DNA of 64,000 nt from JACZUI01 sp965216725. Its GTDB lineage: Bacteria; Actinomycetota; Acidimicrobiia; Spongiisociales; ZC4RG35. Under the pieces are notes generated by a model. That model had not been told where the DNA came from. It saw only the letters and a list, made by a program, of their open reading frames with translations, and did no database searches. Below are positions 26,073 to 35,314 of this stretch, one piece after another; positions within the stretch are counted from its first letter, which is position 1, and each line of letters starts with the position of its first letter. Made by a program: the position numbers and the translations under genes. The stretch covers positions 133,642-197,641 of the forward strand of contig CBDCGI010000023.1 of NCBI GenBank assembly GCA_965216725.1, read 5' to 3'.

Positions 26073-26918
26073 ATGATCGAAAGACGGCTGGTGATCGTGT
26101 CCGGCAAGGGCGGATCCGGGAAGTCCGCTTTTTCCGCTGGGCTTGCGCTGTTGGCACAGCGCAAGGGCTTGCGGGTGCTCGCGGTGGAGGTCACCGACGG
26201 CGGGGGACTTTCTGCCCATCTCGGGCTCGGCGAGGTCGGATTCGAGCCAGTGGAGGCCCGACCCGGCCTCCACGTGATGCATATGGTGCGATCGAAGGCG
26301 CTCCTCGAGTATTTGGCGATACAGCTCGGCATAAAGACCTTCAGCCGCTTTGGGCCTCTGGCTCGCGCCTTCGACGCGCTGGCCACGACGGCTCCCGGCA
26401 TCCGCGAGATAATCACCATCGGAAAGCTGATCTGGGAAGTCAAAGAGGATCGGTGGGATCTGGTGGTCGCCGACGCACCCCCGACCGGCCAAATCGGCTC
26501 TTATCTCCGGGCGCCGACCACGATTTCCGAACTGGTGGCAAGTGGGAGAGTGCAGACGCAGGCAGCTGAGATGCAGAACGTGCTCACTGACCACGATCGA
26601 ACCCAACTGATTCTCATGACGCTCGCTGAGGAGCTGCCCACCACCGAAACTGAGGAAGCCCTCACCTGGCTCGAAAAGGAGCAGCCTGGCATTGCCACGA
26701 CCGTTGTCGCCAACCGCGTCCTGGAAGAGATCTCCAGCGAAGCCTCACCACCAGGGCCTGTCGGCGAAGCGGCGGACCTCCATCGCGCCGTCTATTCAGA
26801 ACAGCAGGGCTGGCTGAAGCGCCTACCCCCTGACATCGCGGTCCCCTACATGTTCGGTCTCTTCACGCCCACAGAAGTTGCCGCCCACATGAGCGAGATG
26901 ATCGAGGAGCGGCTGTGA
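26073..26918 (+). CDS. ArsA/GET3-like ATPase, first of a pair
   Basis: P-loop ATPase of the ArsA/GET3 class, 281 residues. It has the deviant Walker A GKGGSGKSAFSAGLALLAQ near the start, a switch-like DLVVADAPPTGQIGSYLRAP and a C-terminal VPYMFGLFTPTEVAAHMSEM. It overlaps the second ATPase by four bases (GTGA). The arrangement matches the adjacent mycobacterial Rv3679-Rv3680 pair, so the two products probably form a heteromeric membrane-protein or stress-related ATPase. No arsenic genes are nearby, so an arsenite pump role is unlikely (inference). Confidence 0.88.
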   Translation: MIERRLVIVSGKGGSGKSAFSAGLALLAQRKGLRVLAVEVTDGGGLSAHLGLGEVGFEPVEARPGLHVMHMVRSKALLEYLAIQLGIKTFSRFGPLARAFDALATTAPGIREIITIGKLIWEVKEDRWDLVVADAPPTGQIGSYLRAPTTISELVASGRVQTQAAEMQNVLTDHDRTQLILMTLAEELPTTETEEALTWLEKEQPGIATTVVANRVLEEISSEASPPGPVGEAADLHRAVYSEQQGWLKRLPPDIAVPYMFGLFTPTEVAAHMSEMIEERL

Positions 26919-27958
26919 CCCAGACTCTTCTCGTCACGGGCGCCGGCGGCGTGGGCAAGACAACTGTTGCGGCTTCACTGGCGGTAACCGCGGCTGTGAG
27001 CGGGATGCGGACTTTGGTGGTTACCGTCGACCCGGCGCGAAGACTGGCGTCCGCCCTTGGTGCCAGCGACTTGGGCAACGATCCTCGACCCCACCCGGTG
27101 GAACCCAACCTGTGGGCGGCCATGCTCGATGCGTCGGCATCGTGGAGGAGCGTGGCCGCCCGGCACGCGGAGCCTGAAGTGGCAGCAAGGCTGCAGGACA
27201 ACGAATTCTTCATCGCCGCGTCGGAGCACTTCCCTGCATCACAGAGCTATGCGGCAGCTGATCAGGCTGCAACTTTCGTTCAGGCGCGTGCATGGGATCT
27301 GGTGGTGGTTGACACTCCCCCGTCGGGCGGGGGCATTGACTTCTTCACTGCCCCCGCCCAGATGGCCGACCTCGTGGGGGGCCGGCTCCTGCGTTGGATA
27401 ACCGGCGGCCCCCTGCCCGGGCGGCGAGCACTGTTCAATCGAGCGGGCCGGCCCATGCTGCGCATCGCCGACTCCATCCTCGGATCCGATCTATTGGAGC
27501 GTGTCGCCGAGTTCCTCCTGGACTTGCGGACTACATATGACGGTGTGGCAAAGCGAGGTCGGGACATCGAACGTGTGCTGAAGGCGGCCTCCATCGTCGT
27601 TGTGACGACAGCCGATCCCGCACCGGTGCGTGAGGCGGTTCGCTTCTACAGAGAGCTGCCAGGGCTCGCCTCCACACCGTCAGCAGTGGTCTTCAACAGA
27701 ACACTTCCTGACGAGTGGGCCTCAGCCAGCGCACCCGTCGGCACACCAATCGAGCTTGTGATCAACCTCGAGAGATGGGGTGCCGAGACCGTCCGCCACC
27801 GAGAGCTGCGTCACGAGTTCAAGACCAGGTTCGGAGCCGATGTCGCCACCATCCCTCTGGTGGCCAAGCCGCCGACCAGCCTCGGCGAATTGGCCGGGTT
27901 GATGGCGTCGGCGTCGCAGTTTCCTTGGTCTCGCGTTGGTATCCCCACACCGAAATAG
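26915..27958 (+). CDS. ArsA/GET3-like ATPase, second of a pair
   Basis: Partner of the preceding ATPase, 347 residues. Walker A is GAGGVGKTTVAASLAVTA; then VTVDPARRLASALG, the switch II-like VVVDTPPSGGGIDFF and a long helical part. A GET3-like fold is expected, but no tail-anchored substrate site can be confirmed. The GTG start overlaps the stop of the first ATPase. Its own TAG stop lies inside the -10 box used by the next gene, so that gene may be expressed separately. Confidence 0.88.
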   Translation: MTQTLLVTGAGGVGKTTVAASLAVTAAVSGMRTLVVTVDPARRLASALGASDLGNDPRPHPVEPNLWAAMLDASASWRSVAARHAEPEVAARLQDNEFFIAASEHFPASQSYAAADQAATFVQARAWDLVVVDTPPSGGGIDFFTAPAQMADLVGGRLLRWITGGPLPGRRALFNRAGRPMLRIADSILGSDLLERVAEFLLDLRTTYDGVAKRGRDIERVLKAASIVVVTTADPAPVREAVRFYRELPGLASTPSAVVFNRTLPDEWASASAPVGTPIELVINLERWGAETVRHRELRHEFKTRFGADVATIPLVAKPPTSLGELAGLMASASQFPWSRVGIPTPK

Positions 27959-27961
27959 AAT
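27956..27961 (+). promoter_or_regulatory. Candidate -10 box inside the end of the ArsA-like gene
   Basis: TAGAAT at 27956-27961 sits seven bases before the ATG at 27969, and its first three bases are the stop codon of the ArsA-like gene. That spacing predicts a leaderless mRNA for the HAD phosphatase. No Shine-Dalgarno and no good -35 are seen. Confidence 0.45.
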
Positions 27962-27968
27962 TCATCCA

Positions 27969-28799
27969 ATGACCGGCTCTGCAGCGTTCTTCGACCTCGA
28001 CCGCACCTTGATCTCGGGCGCCTCGGCGATTCTCCTCGGAACCGAGGCCTGGCGTGAAGGTCTGGTATCGAATTCTCAACTGATGAAGTGGGGCGCATCG
28101 GCGCTGTCCTTTCGGCTGACCGGTGACAAAGGAGAGGCCCCGGAAGACGTTCAGGGGGCCTTCTTGACCGCTGTGGCTGGCCAGTCGGCAGTGGCGCTCA
28201 ACGAGTTGGGCACAGCCATCCTCCCCAAGCTGGTGAGCCGGGTTCGGCCCGAATCGCGAAAGCTATTGACGATGCATGGGGAAAGCGGGCGCGACACATG
28301 GATTGTCTCCGCGTCGCCCCAGGTCCTGGTGGAGCCTTTGGCAGTGTCATTAGGGATGACCGGTGCCATCGGCACCAGAGGAGAGATCGTCGATGGCGAG
28401 TACACCGGGAACCTCGACGGTCCCTTCATCTATGGAGCCGGGAAGGCAGAGGCGATCTCCAAGCTCGCCGCGGATCGGGGATATGACCTGAGACTGAGCT
28501 ACGCCTACTCGGATTCGATCAGTGATCTGCCCATGCTCGAAGAAGTGGGCCACCCGGTGGCAGTGAACCCCGATAGCGAGCTCGAGGACACCGCCCACGA
28601 ACGGGGCTGGCCAATCGTCATCTTCGCCCGCAAGACGAAGCGGGCTGCCGCCGTGAGCGCCGCGACTTCCGCCGCAATCGGATCGGCGGCAGTGGCTTAT
28701 GCCCTGGGAAGACGTCACGGTCGCACGGGAGCTCTCGCCGAGCTAGCAGCGACTCGTTTCCGGCCGTGGCTCAGGTCAGACGATCGCCCTGGGGCCTAA
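27969..28799 (+). CDS. HAD-IB family phosphatase/hydrolase
   Basis: Haloacid dehalogenase-type hydrolase of the IB subgroup, 276 residues. Motif I is FFDLDRTLISGASA, motif II the Ser in TWIVSASPQVLVEP, and motif III with the acidic pair is YAYSDSISDLPMLE. The C-terminus has an Ala-rich hydrophobic stretch (AATSAAIGSAAVAYALG) followed by basic residues, which suggests loose membrane anchoring. Relatives include phosphoserine phosphatase-like and lysophospholipid-linked proteins. The substrate is not settled. ATG 27969 is chosen over 27936. The last 24 bases overlap the convergent dnaE. Confidence 0.88.
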   Translation: MTGSAAFFDLDRTLISGASAILLGTEAWREGLVSNSQLMKWGASALSFRLTGDKGEAPEDVQGAFLTAVAGQSAVALNELGTAILPKLVSRVRPESRKLLTMHGESGRDTWIVSASPQVLVEPLAVSLGMTGAIGTRGEIVDGEYTGNLDGPFIYGAGKAEAISKLAADRGYDLRLSYAYSDSISDLPMLEEVGHPVAVNPDSELEDTAHERGWPIVIFARKTKRAAAVSAATSAAIGSAAVAYALGRRHGRTGALAELAATRFRPWLRSDDRPGA

Positions 28800-31700
28800 C
28801 AACTCCTTCAACTCCGCGATCAAGGCCGATCTCACCTCGACGCGGTGACCGTCGGAGAGTCTGAGCACCTTCGTTCCCCCGTCTCCCACCATGTGGAGGA
28901 ACACGGGCGCGGTCCCGGGATGGTTGCTCAGGATCTTCTTCATGTCAGATACCACCTCGGGAGTGAGGCGCTGGGCTTGAACCCGAAGCCGGACCACAGA
29001 GTCGTCTCGTATCTGCAGCTCTTTGATCTCTCTGGCAATCACCTTCACCTCGTCCCCCTTGTTGTCGAGCTGCCCGCTCACGATGACGATTGCGTCCTCG
29101 GCGACGAGGTGACCGAAGTCACGGACCGCTCTAGGGAATGCCATGACCTCGACCGAGGCCTCGAGACCTTCGAGTTGGAAGAAGAGCATGGGCTCGCCGC
29201 CCCGGGTCCAGCGCCGGGTTATCGCGCCCACCAGTCCTCCCACGGTCACCGAACTTCGATCTGCCAGGTCTTCCAACTCCGAGATGACATGCGTGGAAGC
29301 GATGCTCAGCGACGGGCCCACCGAGAGCAAAGGATGGTCTGAGACGTAAAGCCCCAGCATCTCCTTCTCAAAGCCGAGCTTTATCCGCGAGCCCCATTCC
29401 AATTGCGGAATGTCGATCCGCGATTCGGCGACTGCCTCCACGTCACCGGCGAACAGGCTGAACTGCCCGGCCTCCTCGTTGCGCCGACGTTCCACGGTGG
29501 CATCGAGAATCTGCTCACAAACCAAGGCCAGGCCTTTGCGCGGCTCGCCCGTCCCGTCAAAACCGCCCGCCTTCACCAACGACTCCACGGTCCTCTTGTT
29601 CAAGGCGGAGATATCCACACGATCGACGAAGTCTTGAAAAGATTCAAACGGGCCGTCGGTCCTGGCCTCGACGATCTTCTCGACGACACCCTCACCCACG
29701 TTGCGTACCGCCGAGAGCCCAAATCGAATGCGGCCGTCTTTGACGGTGAAGTCCGAGGCCGAGTCGTTGACATCGGGGACCAGCACCTCGATGCCCATCT
29801 GCCGGCATTCGTTCAGATAGAGGGCGGTGCGGTCTTTGTTGTTCTTGGTGGCGGTGAGCAAAGCCGCTAAGTACTCGGCCGGAAAGTGAGCCTTGAGGTA
29901 GGCGGTTTGATAGGCCACCAGACCGTAACCGGCGGAGTGTGAGCGGTTGAATCCGTAGCCGGCGAAGTGCTCGATGAGCCCGAAGATCTCCCGACCCACC
30001 TCCTCCGTGTTGCCCTGGGAGACACACCCGGCGACGAACTTCTCCTCCTCCGCCACCATGAGCGACTTGATCTTCTTGCCCATCGCCCTGCGCAGCTGAT
30101 CGGCCTCGGCCATGGAGTATCCGGCAAGACGCTGTGCGACCTCCATGACCTGCTCTTGATAGACCATGATCTGATAGGTGTCGGCGAGCATCTCGGTGAG
30201 CGCTGGGTGCAGCTCCTCGACCTCCTTGCGCCCGTTCTTCCGATCGGCGTACAACGTGTGCATATTGGCGCCCATGGGACCGGGTCGATAGAGCGCAACC
30301 AAAGCAATCACATCTTCAAAGGAGTCAGGTTGCAACGACCTGATCAGCGATCTCATGGCGTTGCCCTCAAACTGGAAGACGCCGATCGTGTTGCCTGACT
30401 GGAGCAGGCTAAAAGTCTTTTGATCGTCCAGAGGGACGGCGTCGATGTCGACCATCTCGCCCCTGGTCTCGTGAACCAGCTCGACACACCGCTCGATAAT
30501 CGAGAGGTTGCGCAATCCGAGGAAGTCCATCTTGAGAAGGCCGAGGTCCTCCACGCCGTGCATCTCGTACTGGGTGACGACCTCCGCCTCGTCACCCTTT
30601 CTCTGGACCGGGACGATGTTGGTGATGGGCTCAGGGGCAATGACAACAGCTGCCGCGTGAATCGAATCCTGCCGACGGAGTCCCTCCAAGCCGCGTGCGA
30701 CATCAACCGTCTCTTTTACGGCAGGATCGCTCTCATAGAGCTCTCGAAGCCCTTGGGCGTTGGCGTACCAGTCTTTGATCATGGGATCGGCGCTGGAGTC
30801 GGGTGGCGTCAGCACCTGGTCGAGGCGTGCCTCGCGACCCAAGATCGCCGGAGGCATCGCCTTGGCAACGCGGTCGCCGACGCCGTAGGGATGTCCCAGC
30901 ACCCTGGCCGCGTCGCGAAGTGCCTGTTTTCCTTTGATGGTGGAGAAAGTCACGATTTGGGCGACTCTGTCGTCGCCGTATTTCTCGGCGGCGTAGCGAA
31001 TGACGTCGGCGCGGTATCTCTCATCGAAGTCCATATCGATGTCCGGCATCTGACGTCGCCCGGGGTTGAGGAATCGCTCGAAGATGAGGCCGTACTCGAG
31101 TGGGTCGATGTCGGTTATCCGAAGGCAATAGGAAACTATCGATCCCGCCGCTGACCCACGGCCAGGCCCGACCCTGATCTTGTTCTCCCGTGCGTAGCGG
31201 ATCAGGTCCCAGACGATGAGGAAGTAGGCGGGAAAACCCATCTCCTCGATGATCTTCAGCTCGTGTTCGATCCGGTCGTGAACCTCTGCTGAAGGCGCCG
31301 CCCCGTATCTCTCCCGGGCGCCCTGATCTACCAGGGCCCTGAGATAGCTGACCTCCGTCTCCCCTTCCGGAACGGGGAAGTGAGGAAGCAGGATCTTGCC
31401 GAAGTCGATGTTGACGTCGACCCGCTCCGCCACCCACAACGTGTTGTCGCACGCAGCGGGGAAGTCGGCCTCCGGAAACAGTGAGCGCATCTCCGCCGCC
31501 GTCTTCAAGTAGTGCTCCGATCCTTCGAATCTGAGCCGATCCTGGTCACTGCGCAACGACCCGGTCTGTATGCAGAGAAGAGCATCGTGCGCGTTGTACT
31601 CGGCACGAGAGGTGTAGTGGGCGTCGTTGGTGGCGAGGAGGGGCGCACCCACTCGTCTAGAGATGTCGACCAGATCACCCATGATCGACTTCTGAGCGGC

Positions 31701-32285
31701 CAAACCGTGATCCTGCACCTCGATGAAGAAGTTGTCGGCCCCGTAGATGTCCTGAAATCGAGCTGCCGAGGCCACGGCCGCGTCGAAGTCCCTCACCTGG
31801 CCTTTGTTGCCTTCTTCGCTCATGGCATCCGGAGCCAGGAGCTGGGGCACGAGCCCGCCCAGGCAACCGGACGTGGCGATGATCCCTTCGGAGTGGGCCT
31901 GGAGCAACTCCCAATCCATGCGCGGCTTGTAGTAGTAACCGTCGAGGTAAGCCTTGGAGGAGAGCTTCAACAGATTGCGGTAGCCGATTTCGTTCTCAGC
32001 CAGGAGGTTCATGTGGTAGCGCTGATTGGCCTGTCCGGTGGGGCGATCGAAACGGCTCCCGGTGGTGAAGTAGGCCTCGATCCCGATGACGGGTTTGAGT
32101 CCCGCCGATCTCGATGCCTTGACGAAGTCGACCACGCCGTAGAGAACTCCGTGGTCGGTGATTGCTAGCGCAGGCTGGTTGTCGGCAGCTGCCGCTGCCA
32201 CCACGTCATTGATTCTGGCTGCCCCGTCGAGCATCGAGTACTCGGTGTGAACATGTAGGTGTGCAAACGACTTCGACGAGGACAT
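28776..32285 (-). CDS. dnaE: DNA polymerase III alpha subunit (DnaE1 type)
   Basis: Replicative polymerase catalytic subunit, 1169 residues, intact. It starts with a PHP domain (HLHVHTEYSMLDGAARINDV), then the polymerase core GPGRGSAAGSIVSYC and the catalytic PDIDMDFDERYRADV, the C-terminal helix-hairpin-helix and OB-fold region (SVTVGGLVGAITRRWTRGGE). DnaE1 length and motif order are normal. No exonuclease domain is fused. A possible -10 (TACATT on the minus strand, 32311-32316) would give a leader of about 20 bases. The gene is syntenic with rluD-lspA-ileS as in other actinobacteria. Confidence 0.97.
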   Translation of the reverse strand: MSSSKSFAHLHVHTEYSMLDGAARINDVVAAAAADNQPALAITDHGVLYGVVDFVKASRSAGLKPVIGIEAYFTTGSRFDRPTGQANQRYHMNLLAENEIGYRNLLKLSSKAYLDGYYYKPRMDWELLQAHSEGIIATSGCLGGLVPQLLAPDAMSEEGNKGQVRDFDAAVASAARFQDIYGADNFFIEVQDHGLAAQKSIMGDLVDISRRVGAPLLATNDAHYTSRAEYNAHDALLCIQTGSLRSDQDRLRFEGSEHYLKTAAEMRSLFPEADFPAACDNTLWVAERVDVNIDFGKILLPHFPVPEGETEVSYLRALVDQGARERYGAAPSAEVHDRIEHELKIIEEMGFPAYFLIVWDLIRYARENKIRVGPGRGSAAGSIVSYCLRITDIDPLEYGLIFERFLNPGRRQMPDIDMDFDERYRADVIRYAAEKYGDDRVAQIVTFSTIKGKQALRDAARVLGHPYGVGDRVAKAMPPAILGREARLDQVLTPPDSSADPMIKDWYANAQGLRELYESDPAVKETVDVARGLEGLRRQDSIHAAAVVIAPEPITNIVPVQRKGDEAEVVTQYEMHGVEDLGLLKMDFLGLRNLSIIERCVELVHETRGEMVDIDAVPLDDQKTFSLLQSGNTIGVFQFEGNAMRSLIRSLQPDSFEDVIALVALYRPGPMGANMHTLYADRKNGRKEVEELHPALTEMLADTYQIMVYQEQVMEVAQRLAGYSMAEADQLRRAMGKKIKSLMVAEEEKFVAGCVSQGNTEEVGREIFGLIEHFAGYGFNRSHSAGYGLVAYQTAYLKAHFPAEYLAALLTATKNNKDRTALYLNECRQMGIEVLVPDVNDSASDFTVKDGRIRFGLSAVRNVGEGVVEKIVEARTDGPFESFQDFVDRVDISALNKRTVESLVKAGGFDGTGEPRKGLALVCEQILDATVERRRNEEAGQFSLFAGDVEAVAESRIDIPQLEWGSRIKLGFEKEMLGLYVSDHPLLSVGPSLSIASTHVISELEDLADRSSVTVGGLVGAITRRWTRGGEPMLFFQLEGLEASVEVMAFPRAVRDFGHLVAEDAIVIVSGQLDNKGDEVKVIAREIKELQIRDDSVVRLRVQAQRLTPEVVSDMKKILSNHPGTAPVFLHMVGDGGTKVLRLSDGHRVEVRSALIAELKELLGPRAIV

Positions 32286-32354
32286 TGAGTTACAGAGGTG
32301 TAGTTCGTTGAATGTAGCAGGTGCGGAGGTGCTCGTCCCCCGGCGACCGGGCTC

Positions 32355-33182
32355 TCAGATGAGCACCGACAGCGCGGCGAGGAAAGCCACCGCGAACGCG
32401 GCGAGGGCCCTCATTTGCTCCGCGTTCGGACCCCGGATCAGCCTCCATACCTCGCCAATGAGAACGCCGGCGATCAAGCCACCGAGATGCGCTTCCCAGG
32501 CGATGTTGGGGATCAGGAAGGGCAGAGCCGCGTTTATCAGCAAGAGAAAGCCGAGCTGGCTGAGCATCGCCCGGCCCCCTGCTGTCCCTCGCCTGTGAAA
32601 CGCCCAGCTCAGCCAGACACCGAAGAGCCCGAATATGGCGCCGGAAGCTCCAACGGCGAATTGGAAGCCGCCGATGTGATAGGCAACTGCCCCTCCCACT
32701 CCGGCTGATGCGAGGTAGAGCCCCACAAACGGAAGGCTTCCGACGCCGCGTTCGATTTGCGGCCCGAGGGCCCACAGCGCCCACATGTTGAAGAGGAGGT
32801 GGGAAAACGAGGCATGAACCAAAACCGGCGTGAACAACCGCCACCATTCGCCGGCCGCCACAGCCACGTTGTCCTGGGCCAGCGTCAACAGCAGGTCGCT
32901 GTTCATCGAGCCCATCCCGGTGAGAAAGAAAATGACGACTGCGGAGATCAGAAATGTGAACGTGGCGGGCGCGCCGGTGCTTCCGCGACTGCGAGTGGTT
33001 CGGGTCGGGACCGTCCTCTGCACTCCTTCCTCTCTGACGCAATCGGGGCACCTCTGACCGACGGCGGCATCGATGGAGCACGCATAGCAAATTGGCTTGC
33101 CGCAGCGGCTACAGCGGAGAAGGGTCTGCCTGTCGGGATGCCGATAACAAACCGGGGCCGCCGTGGTCGGATCCTGGGTCAC
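32355..33182 (-). CDS. Rhomboid-family intramembrane serine protease with N-terminal zinc-binding domain
   Basis: A 275-residue membrane protease. The N-terminal 65 residues carry a B-box-like zinc site (CYRHPDRQTLLRCSRCGKPI ... CYACSIDAAVGQRCPDC) that is cytoplasmic by expectation. Six membrane helices follow. The catalytic Ser is in VGASGAIFGLFG and the catalytic His in WEAHLGGLIAGVLIG; HASFSHLLFNMWAL is the typical helix-2 segment. All catalytic residues are present, so it should be active. Substrates unknown. It lies between dnaE and the broken SRPBCC gene. Confidence 0.93.
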   Translation of the reverse strand: MTQDPTTAAPVCYRHPDRQTLLRCSRCGKPICYACSIDAAVGQRCPDCVREEGVQRTVPTRTTRSRGSTGAPATFTFLISAVVIFFLTGMGSMNSDLLLTLAQDNVAVAAGEWWRLFTPVLVHASFSHLLFNMWALWALGPQIERGVGSLPFVGLYLASAGVGGAVAYHIGGFQFAVGASGAIFGLFGVWLSWAFHRRGTAGGRAMLSQLGFLLLINAALPFLIPNIAWEAHLGGLIAGVLIGEVWRLIRGPNAEQMRALAAFAVAFLAALSVLI

Positions 33183-33294
33183 GATTCAATCAACGGTAGA
33201 ACGACACCGGACTTAGACCCAGGCCGGCAATAACACACCCGAGCAACCGGCTGACATCCCCGATCCACTCAGATTCGGTCACGGGCGACCGGTC

Positions 33295-33725
33295 TCATTG
33301 CTCTCCAGCGAGCGTCTCAGCTAGCCCGTCCAGATCCTTCTTGAGGCCTCGAACCATCGACCTCGTCATCATTGGTGCGAGATACTTCAGAAAACCGGTC
33401 GGGTTGATTTCGAATCTCATAGACAGCCGCGTCGAGTGCCGTCGGCTTCGAACGCGGTTGTTCCGACCCCCGACAAAGGGCCATCCCACGCTTCGACCAA
33501 CAGTCGGTTGGGCTCATACCCGGGGATCTCGTGAGTGAACTCCAGCTGACGCCCGGGGATCCGGTCGACTGCCGCAAACCGACTTCCCGCGACAGGCGGG
33601 CCGTCGGTGATTGGCGTTCGCTCCACAGGCGCCGTAGACCACTTGGGACGCCGTTCGATGTCAGCAATTGCGGCAAAGACCTAGTCAACCGGTTGATGCA
33701 GGACATGCTCCAGTTCGACGATCAT
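33295..33725 (-). pseudogene. Broken SRPBCC/polyketide cyclase-like protein
   Basis: A gene for an SRPBCC-fold ligand-binding protein of about 143 residues that is interrupted twice. It starts at ATG 33725 behind GAGGAG and reads MIVELEHVLHQPVD. A TAG stop at 33681-33683 stands where Glu is usual before VFAAIADIERRPKWS. Later the frame changes near 33430, between GTTAFEADGT and TRLSMRFEINPTGF. The last part (GFLKYLAPMMTRSMVRGLKK) is typical of the family C-terminal helix. It is divergent from the cupin gene at 33819. Two separate lesions of different kinds make real decay more likely than a single read error. Confidence 0.75.
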
Positions 33726-33818
33726 CTCTCTCCTCACATAGCTCGACCGTCGACGATACCGCCGCCTACGTTCGCCGACGCGGCCGGGAGACGGCTGGCT
33801 AGCTTCTCGTTTCAGACC

Positions 33819-34391
33819 ATGAAGTTTCTGGTGGAGCCGGGATCGGTTCTGAATCTCGGTAAAGAACAGATGGAGTTTCGGGCGACTCCAGTCGAGACGG
33901 GCGACCGTTACCTGGTCCGGATGACGGTCGAAGTCGGCGGAGGGCCAGGCGTCCGAGGTTTCGGCCCTCACATTCACGATGGGTTCACGGAGGTGTTCAA
34001 CGTCGTCGCCGGAAGAATGAAATACCGGAACGGAGGAGATACGGGGACGGCGCGCCCTGGGGACCGCATTGAGGTTCCACCTGGCTACGCCCACGGCTTC
34101 AAGAATGTCGGTGACGACGAACTCGCGGTCGACGTCGAAATCAAGTTTGGGCCGGACGGCCCAACCCCCGAAACCGATCCCGTGCCTCTAGGCGTCACGG
34201 TCGCTCGGCTCATGCAAGAAGGCAAAGTCAGTCGGCTGACCGGCTTCCCACCAATCATGCAGCTGGCGGTAGTCGAGTATGAGACCCCGAAGGCGACGCG
34301 AGAGGCAGGCCTGGCAGGGCTCCTGATGCCCCCACTTGCCTGGCTGGGCCGTCGACTCGGTTACAAACCCGATCCTTTCGAAGTTGGCTGA
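33819..34391 (+). CDS. Cupin-domain protein
   Basis: A 190-residue protein with a conserved double-stranded beta-helix. Metal-binding motif 1 is GPHIHDGFTEVFNVVAGRM and motif 2 is PGDRIEVPPGYAHGFKNVG; the histidines and glutamate fit a mononuclear metal site. The C-terminal part (LPLAWLGRRLGYKP-like, ending DPFEVG) is helical and basic. Its catalytic activity, if any, cannot be told. ATG 33819 is preferred to 33531, since the longer reading frame runs antisense through the SRPBCC gene. The 3' end overlaps rluD by 31 bases. Confidence 0.8.
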   Translation: MKFLVEPGSVLNLGKEQMEFRATPVETGDRYLVRMTVEVGGGPGVRGFGPHIHDGFTEVFNVVAGRMKYRNGGDTGTARPGDRIEVPPGYAHGFKNVGDDELAVDVEIKFGPDGPTPETDPVPLGVTVARLMQEGKVSRLTGFPPIMQLAVVEYETPKATREAGLAGLLMPPLAWLGRRLGYKPDPFEVG

Positions 34392-35314
34392 AAGCTCGCT
34401 AAATCTGGTCCAGCAAGTCGGTCGAGGACCGCCACTAGATCCTGGGGAAGGGGTGACTCGACTCGCACGAGGTCCCCGGTCGAGGGATCGGAGAACTCGA
34501 GCGACGCGGCATGGAGGAAGATCCTTGGGGATTTCGCGGTTGTGGGGCCCCTGCCGTACGTCCGGTCACCGATGACAGGGTGGTCGATCGCAGCCATATG
34601 GACGCGAATCTGATGGGTGCGACCCGTTTCGAGCTGAACGTCGAGAAGCGAAGCGCCGGGCTCCTGGTACGTCGTGACGACCTGGAAATGCGTAGTCGCC
34701 GGCTTCCCATCAGCCACCACGGCTCGACGCGTCGGACGACTGGGGTCGCGTCCAATAGGAGCGTCGACGGTCCCGGTGGGAATGTCGAAGATGCCGTCGA
34801 CCAGCGCCACATATTCCCTCTTCACCAACCGTTTTTTCAGTTGCTGGATCAACAACCGGTGAGCGGACTCTGTCCGCGCCACCAGCAAGGTTCCAGACGT
34901 ATCTCGATCGAGCCTGTGGACCAGCCCCCACCGGCCTTCGGCGCCGACTCCCTCCAACTCCGGGTAACGCTGGAGGAGACCCGACGCCAGCGTTACCGAA
35001 GTCGTTCCAGAACCCGGGTGCACGACCAGACCCGGAGGTTTGTCAACAACCAGGAATTCATCTGACTCGCTCAGAACTCCGAAGTCCACCTCCTCTGGCA
35101 CCAGTCGGTCCTTGGGGGGCGGTGGTGGGGCGGAGATGACGCTTCCTTGATGGACCCGCTTGCCGGCAATCCCCCGGTCCCCGTCGATGGTTACGCCTTC
35201 TTCGACTAGATACCGGGCTTCGGCACGGCTGACTCCGAGAAGGGTGGCCAGAGCCTTGTCGAGCCGCTCCCCCGCCAATTCGGCGGGCACCGTCAGTTGG
35301 ACCTCGTCTGCCAC
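34361..35314 (-). CDS. rluD: 23S rRNA pseudouridine synthase, RluD family
   Basis: Pseudouridine synthase acting on helix 69 of 23S rRNA in this family. The 317-residue chain begins with an S4 RNA-binding domain (ERLDKALATLLGVSRAEARY) and continues with the catalytic HRLDRDTSGTLLVART (catalytic Asp in HRLDxxT) and GRTHQIRVHMAAIDHPVIGD. GTG 35314 gives the best fit to family N-termini and overlaps the lspA end by 22 bases. It lies in an lspA-rluD pair common to many bacteria. Confidence 0.93.
   Translation of the reverse strand: MADEVQLTVPAELAGERLDKALATLLGVSRAEARYLVEEGVTIDGDRGIAGKRVHQGSVISAPPPPPKDRLVPEEVDFGVLSESDEFLVVDKPPGLVVHPGSGTTSVTLASGLLQRYPELEGVGAEGRWGLVHRLDRDTSGTLLVARTESAHRLLIQQLKKRLVKREYVALVDGIFDIPTGTVDAPIGRDPSRPTRRAVVADGKPATTHFQVVTTYQEPGASLLDVQLETGRTHQIRVHMAAIDHPVIGDRTYGRGPTTAKSPRIFLHAASLEFSDPSTGDLVRVESPLPQDLVAVLDRLAGPDLASFQPTSKGSGL

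Noticed and set aside
29800..32168. Long open frames on the plus strand opposite dnaE
   Set aside because: They run antisense to a complete DnaE with all motifs; such shadows are frequent in GC-rich coding DNA.
33531..33818. Long N-terminal extension of the cupin protein
   Set aside because: It is antisense to the SRPBCC gene, and the cupin homology begins after ATG 33819.
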